Below the pieces are notes generated by a model that made no database searches, had not been told where the DNA came from, and worked only from the letters and a program-made list of their open reading frames with translations. From positions 1 through 64,000 of the forward strand of contig NZ_LPWA01000013.1 of the NCBI RefSeq assembly GCF_001510895.1: a stretch of DNA of 64,000 nucleotides, given 5' to 3'. This stretch comes from Mesorhizobium loti (lineage in GTDB: Bacteria > Pseudomonadota > Alphaproteobacteria > Rhizobiales > Rhizobiaceae). Below are positions 63,476 to 64,000 of this stretch, in pieces. A program made the position numbers and the translations under genes. Numbering within the stretch: position 1 is the stretch's first letter; each line of letters starts with the position of its first letter.

Positions 63476-64000
63476 CTAATTAATGCTCGCCGTATGCGCC
63501 GGCTCAGCCTGCTTGATGTCCGTGGTGTAAGGCACTCGATACCCGTTCGCCGCCAGCCATTCGATCGCTGCCTTCGGCTCGTCGGTCTGGATGATGGTGG
63601 CGCCGCGGTCGACCCAAAAACCCCAGGCTTCGCGCGGCAGGCTGGCGGCGACCGCCAGTTCGTCGCCGCGGCCGCCGGCGAGGAAGCCGCCCGGTTTGTT
63701 GACGATGGCGTAAGTGTCGGCCCAGAGGTGCCAGTCGCCACGCACGGCAGTCGCCCGCATGCGGGTGCTGAACAGCGGGCCGCCGCTCGCGGTCAGCGTC
63801 TCGGCGCCATTGCGCCAGTTGATCAGCTCGATGGCGCGCGGCGCGAACGCCCTGTCGACATCACCGGCAAAACCGGCATCATGCACCGCGTCGTCGGCAA
63901 GGATCGGCATGAACTGAAAGCCGCCGCCGGCTTGGGCGAGCGCCACCTTGGCGGCATCGATGCGCTGGCGGTTCCACAGGTTCTCCTTGACGATCACCTG
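63476..64000 (-). CDS. Glycerophosphodiester phosphodiesterase family protein, C-terminal part
   Basis: The visible 175 residues end a protein that continues past the window edge. GVSVDRGATIIQTDEP-like FWVDRGATIIQTDEPKAAIE and WLAANGYRVPY match the last barrel strand and helix of GDPD-fold enzymes, where IxTDxP is conserved. The upstream part (VIVKENLWNRQRIDAAKVAL, GFQFMPILADDAVHDAGF) is less typical. The N-terminal catalytic His and Glu cannot be seen. Confidence 0.65.
   Translation of the reverse strand, partial: QVIVKENLWNRQRIDAAKVALAQAGGGFQFMPILADDAVHDAGFAGDVDRAFAPRAIELINWRNGAETLTASGGPLFSTRMRATAVRGDWHLWADTYAIVNKPGGFLAGGRGDELAVAASLPREAWGFWVDRGATIIQTDEPKAAIEWLAANGYRVPYTTDIKQAEPAHTASIN

Overview
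The window is GC-rich chromosomal DNA from an alphaproteobacterium of the Rhizobiales, most likely Mesorhizobium or a close relative. Evidence: the aroQ-accB-accC-aat-(DUF2155)-NDUFA12 gene order, the prfB-mrcA-amidase-rne block, RNase E with a long acidic insertion in its S1 domain, a BA14K protein, and several rhizobial intergenic repeat families. The genus call is inference from memory of such genomes, not a search.

Layout. 1-3.1 kb: 5' end of tuf, small membrane and hypothetical genes, and tRNA-Gly(TCC) and tRNA-Tyr(GTA) with a consensus promoter. 3.2-8.8 kb: rlmB, then the glyoxylate-to-glycerate operon gcl-hyi-glxR with a divergent IclR regulator. 8.9-12.4 kb: small membrane and secreted proteins and tRNA-Thr(TGT). 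12.4-17.7 kb: a TetR regulator divergent from a polyamine-type ABC importer (binding protein, two permeases, ATPase) plus a metallo-beta-lactamase-fold hydrolase, with an operator-like palindrome between them. 18.2-24.2 kb: nadK, a DEAD-box helicase, an OmpA-type lipoprotein, two GFA-fold proteins and two secreted proteins of unknown function. 24.3-33.2 kb: prfB with a programmed +1 frameshift, penicillin-binding protein 1A, an amidase and rne. 33.3-44.5 kb: glutaminase, aminotransferase, M48 protease, DsbA-like protein, aroQ, accBC, aat, DUF2155, NDUFA12 and panBC. 44.7-54 kb: a GNAT protein with gatB, a YjhX-family protein, CBS, rhomboid, PAS, PilZ, transglutaminase-like and ankyrin proteins. 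54-64 kb: cytochrome P450, cupin with O-acetylhomoserine sulfhydrylase, CoA-binding/ATPase pair, crotonase homologue, thioesterase, rplM-rpsI, LysR with a divergent aldo/keto reductase, and the C-terminal part of a GDPD-family protein.

Most of the window is housekeeping. No prophage, transposase, CRISPR or defence island is visible. Two things stand out. First, eight genes, several normally essential, are broken by eleven single-base indels, ten of them losses; this looks more like consensus error than gene decay. Second, the intergenic spaces are dense with repeats: 100-bp palindromic elements, a heptamer tandem array with inverted copies, a 239-bp element with 34-35-bp inverted ends, and a large nested inverted repeat. 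Two genes even take their stop codon from the end of one repeat family. I found no clearly new multi-gene system. The best leads for new biology are a structured segment in front of the yjhX-like gene, the TetR/ABC/hydrolase module, and a crotonase homologue lacking both catalytic glutamates.
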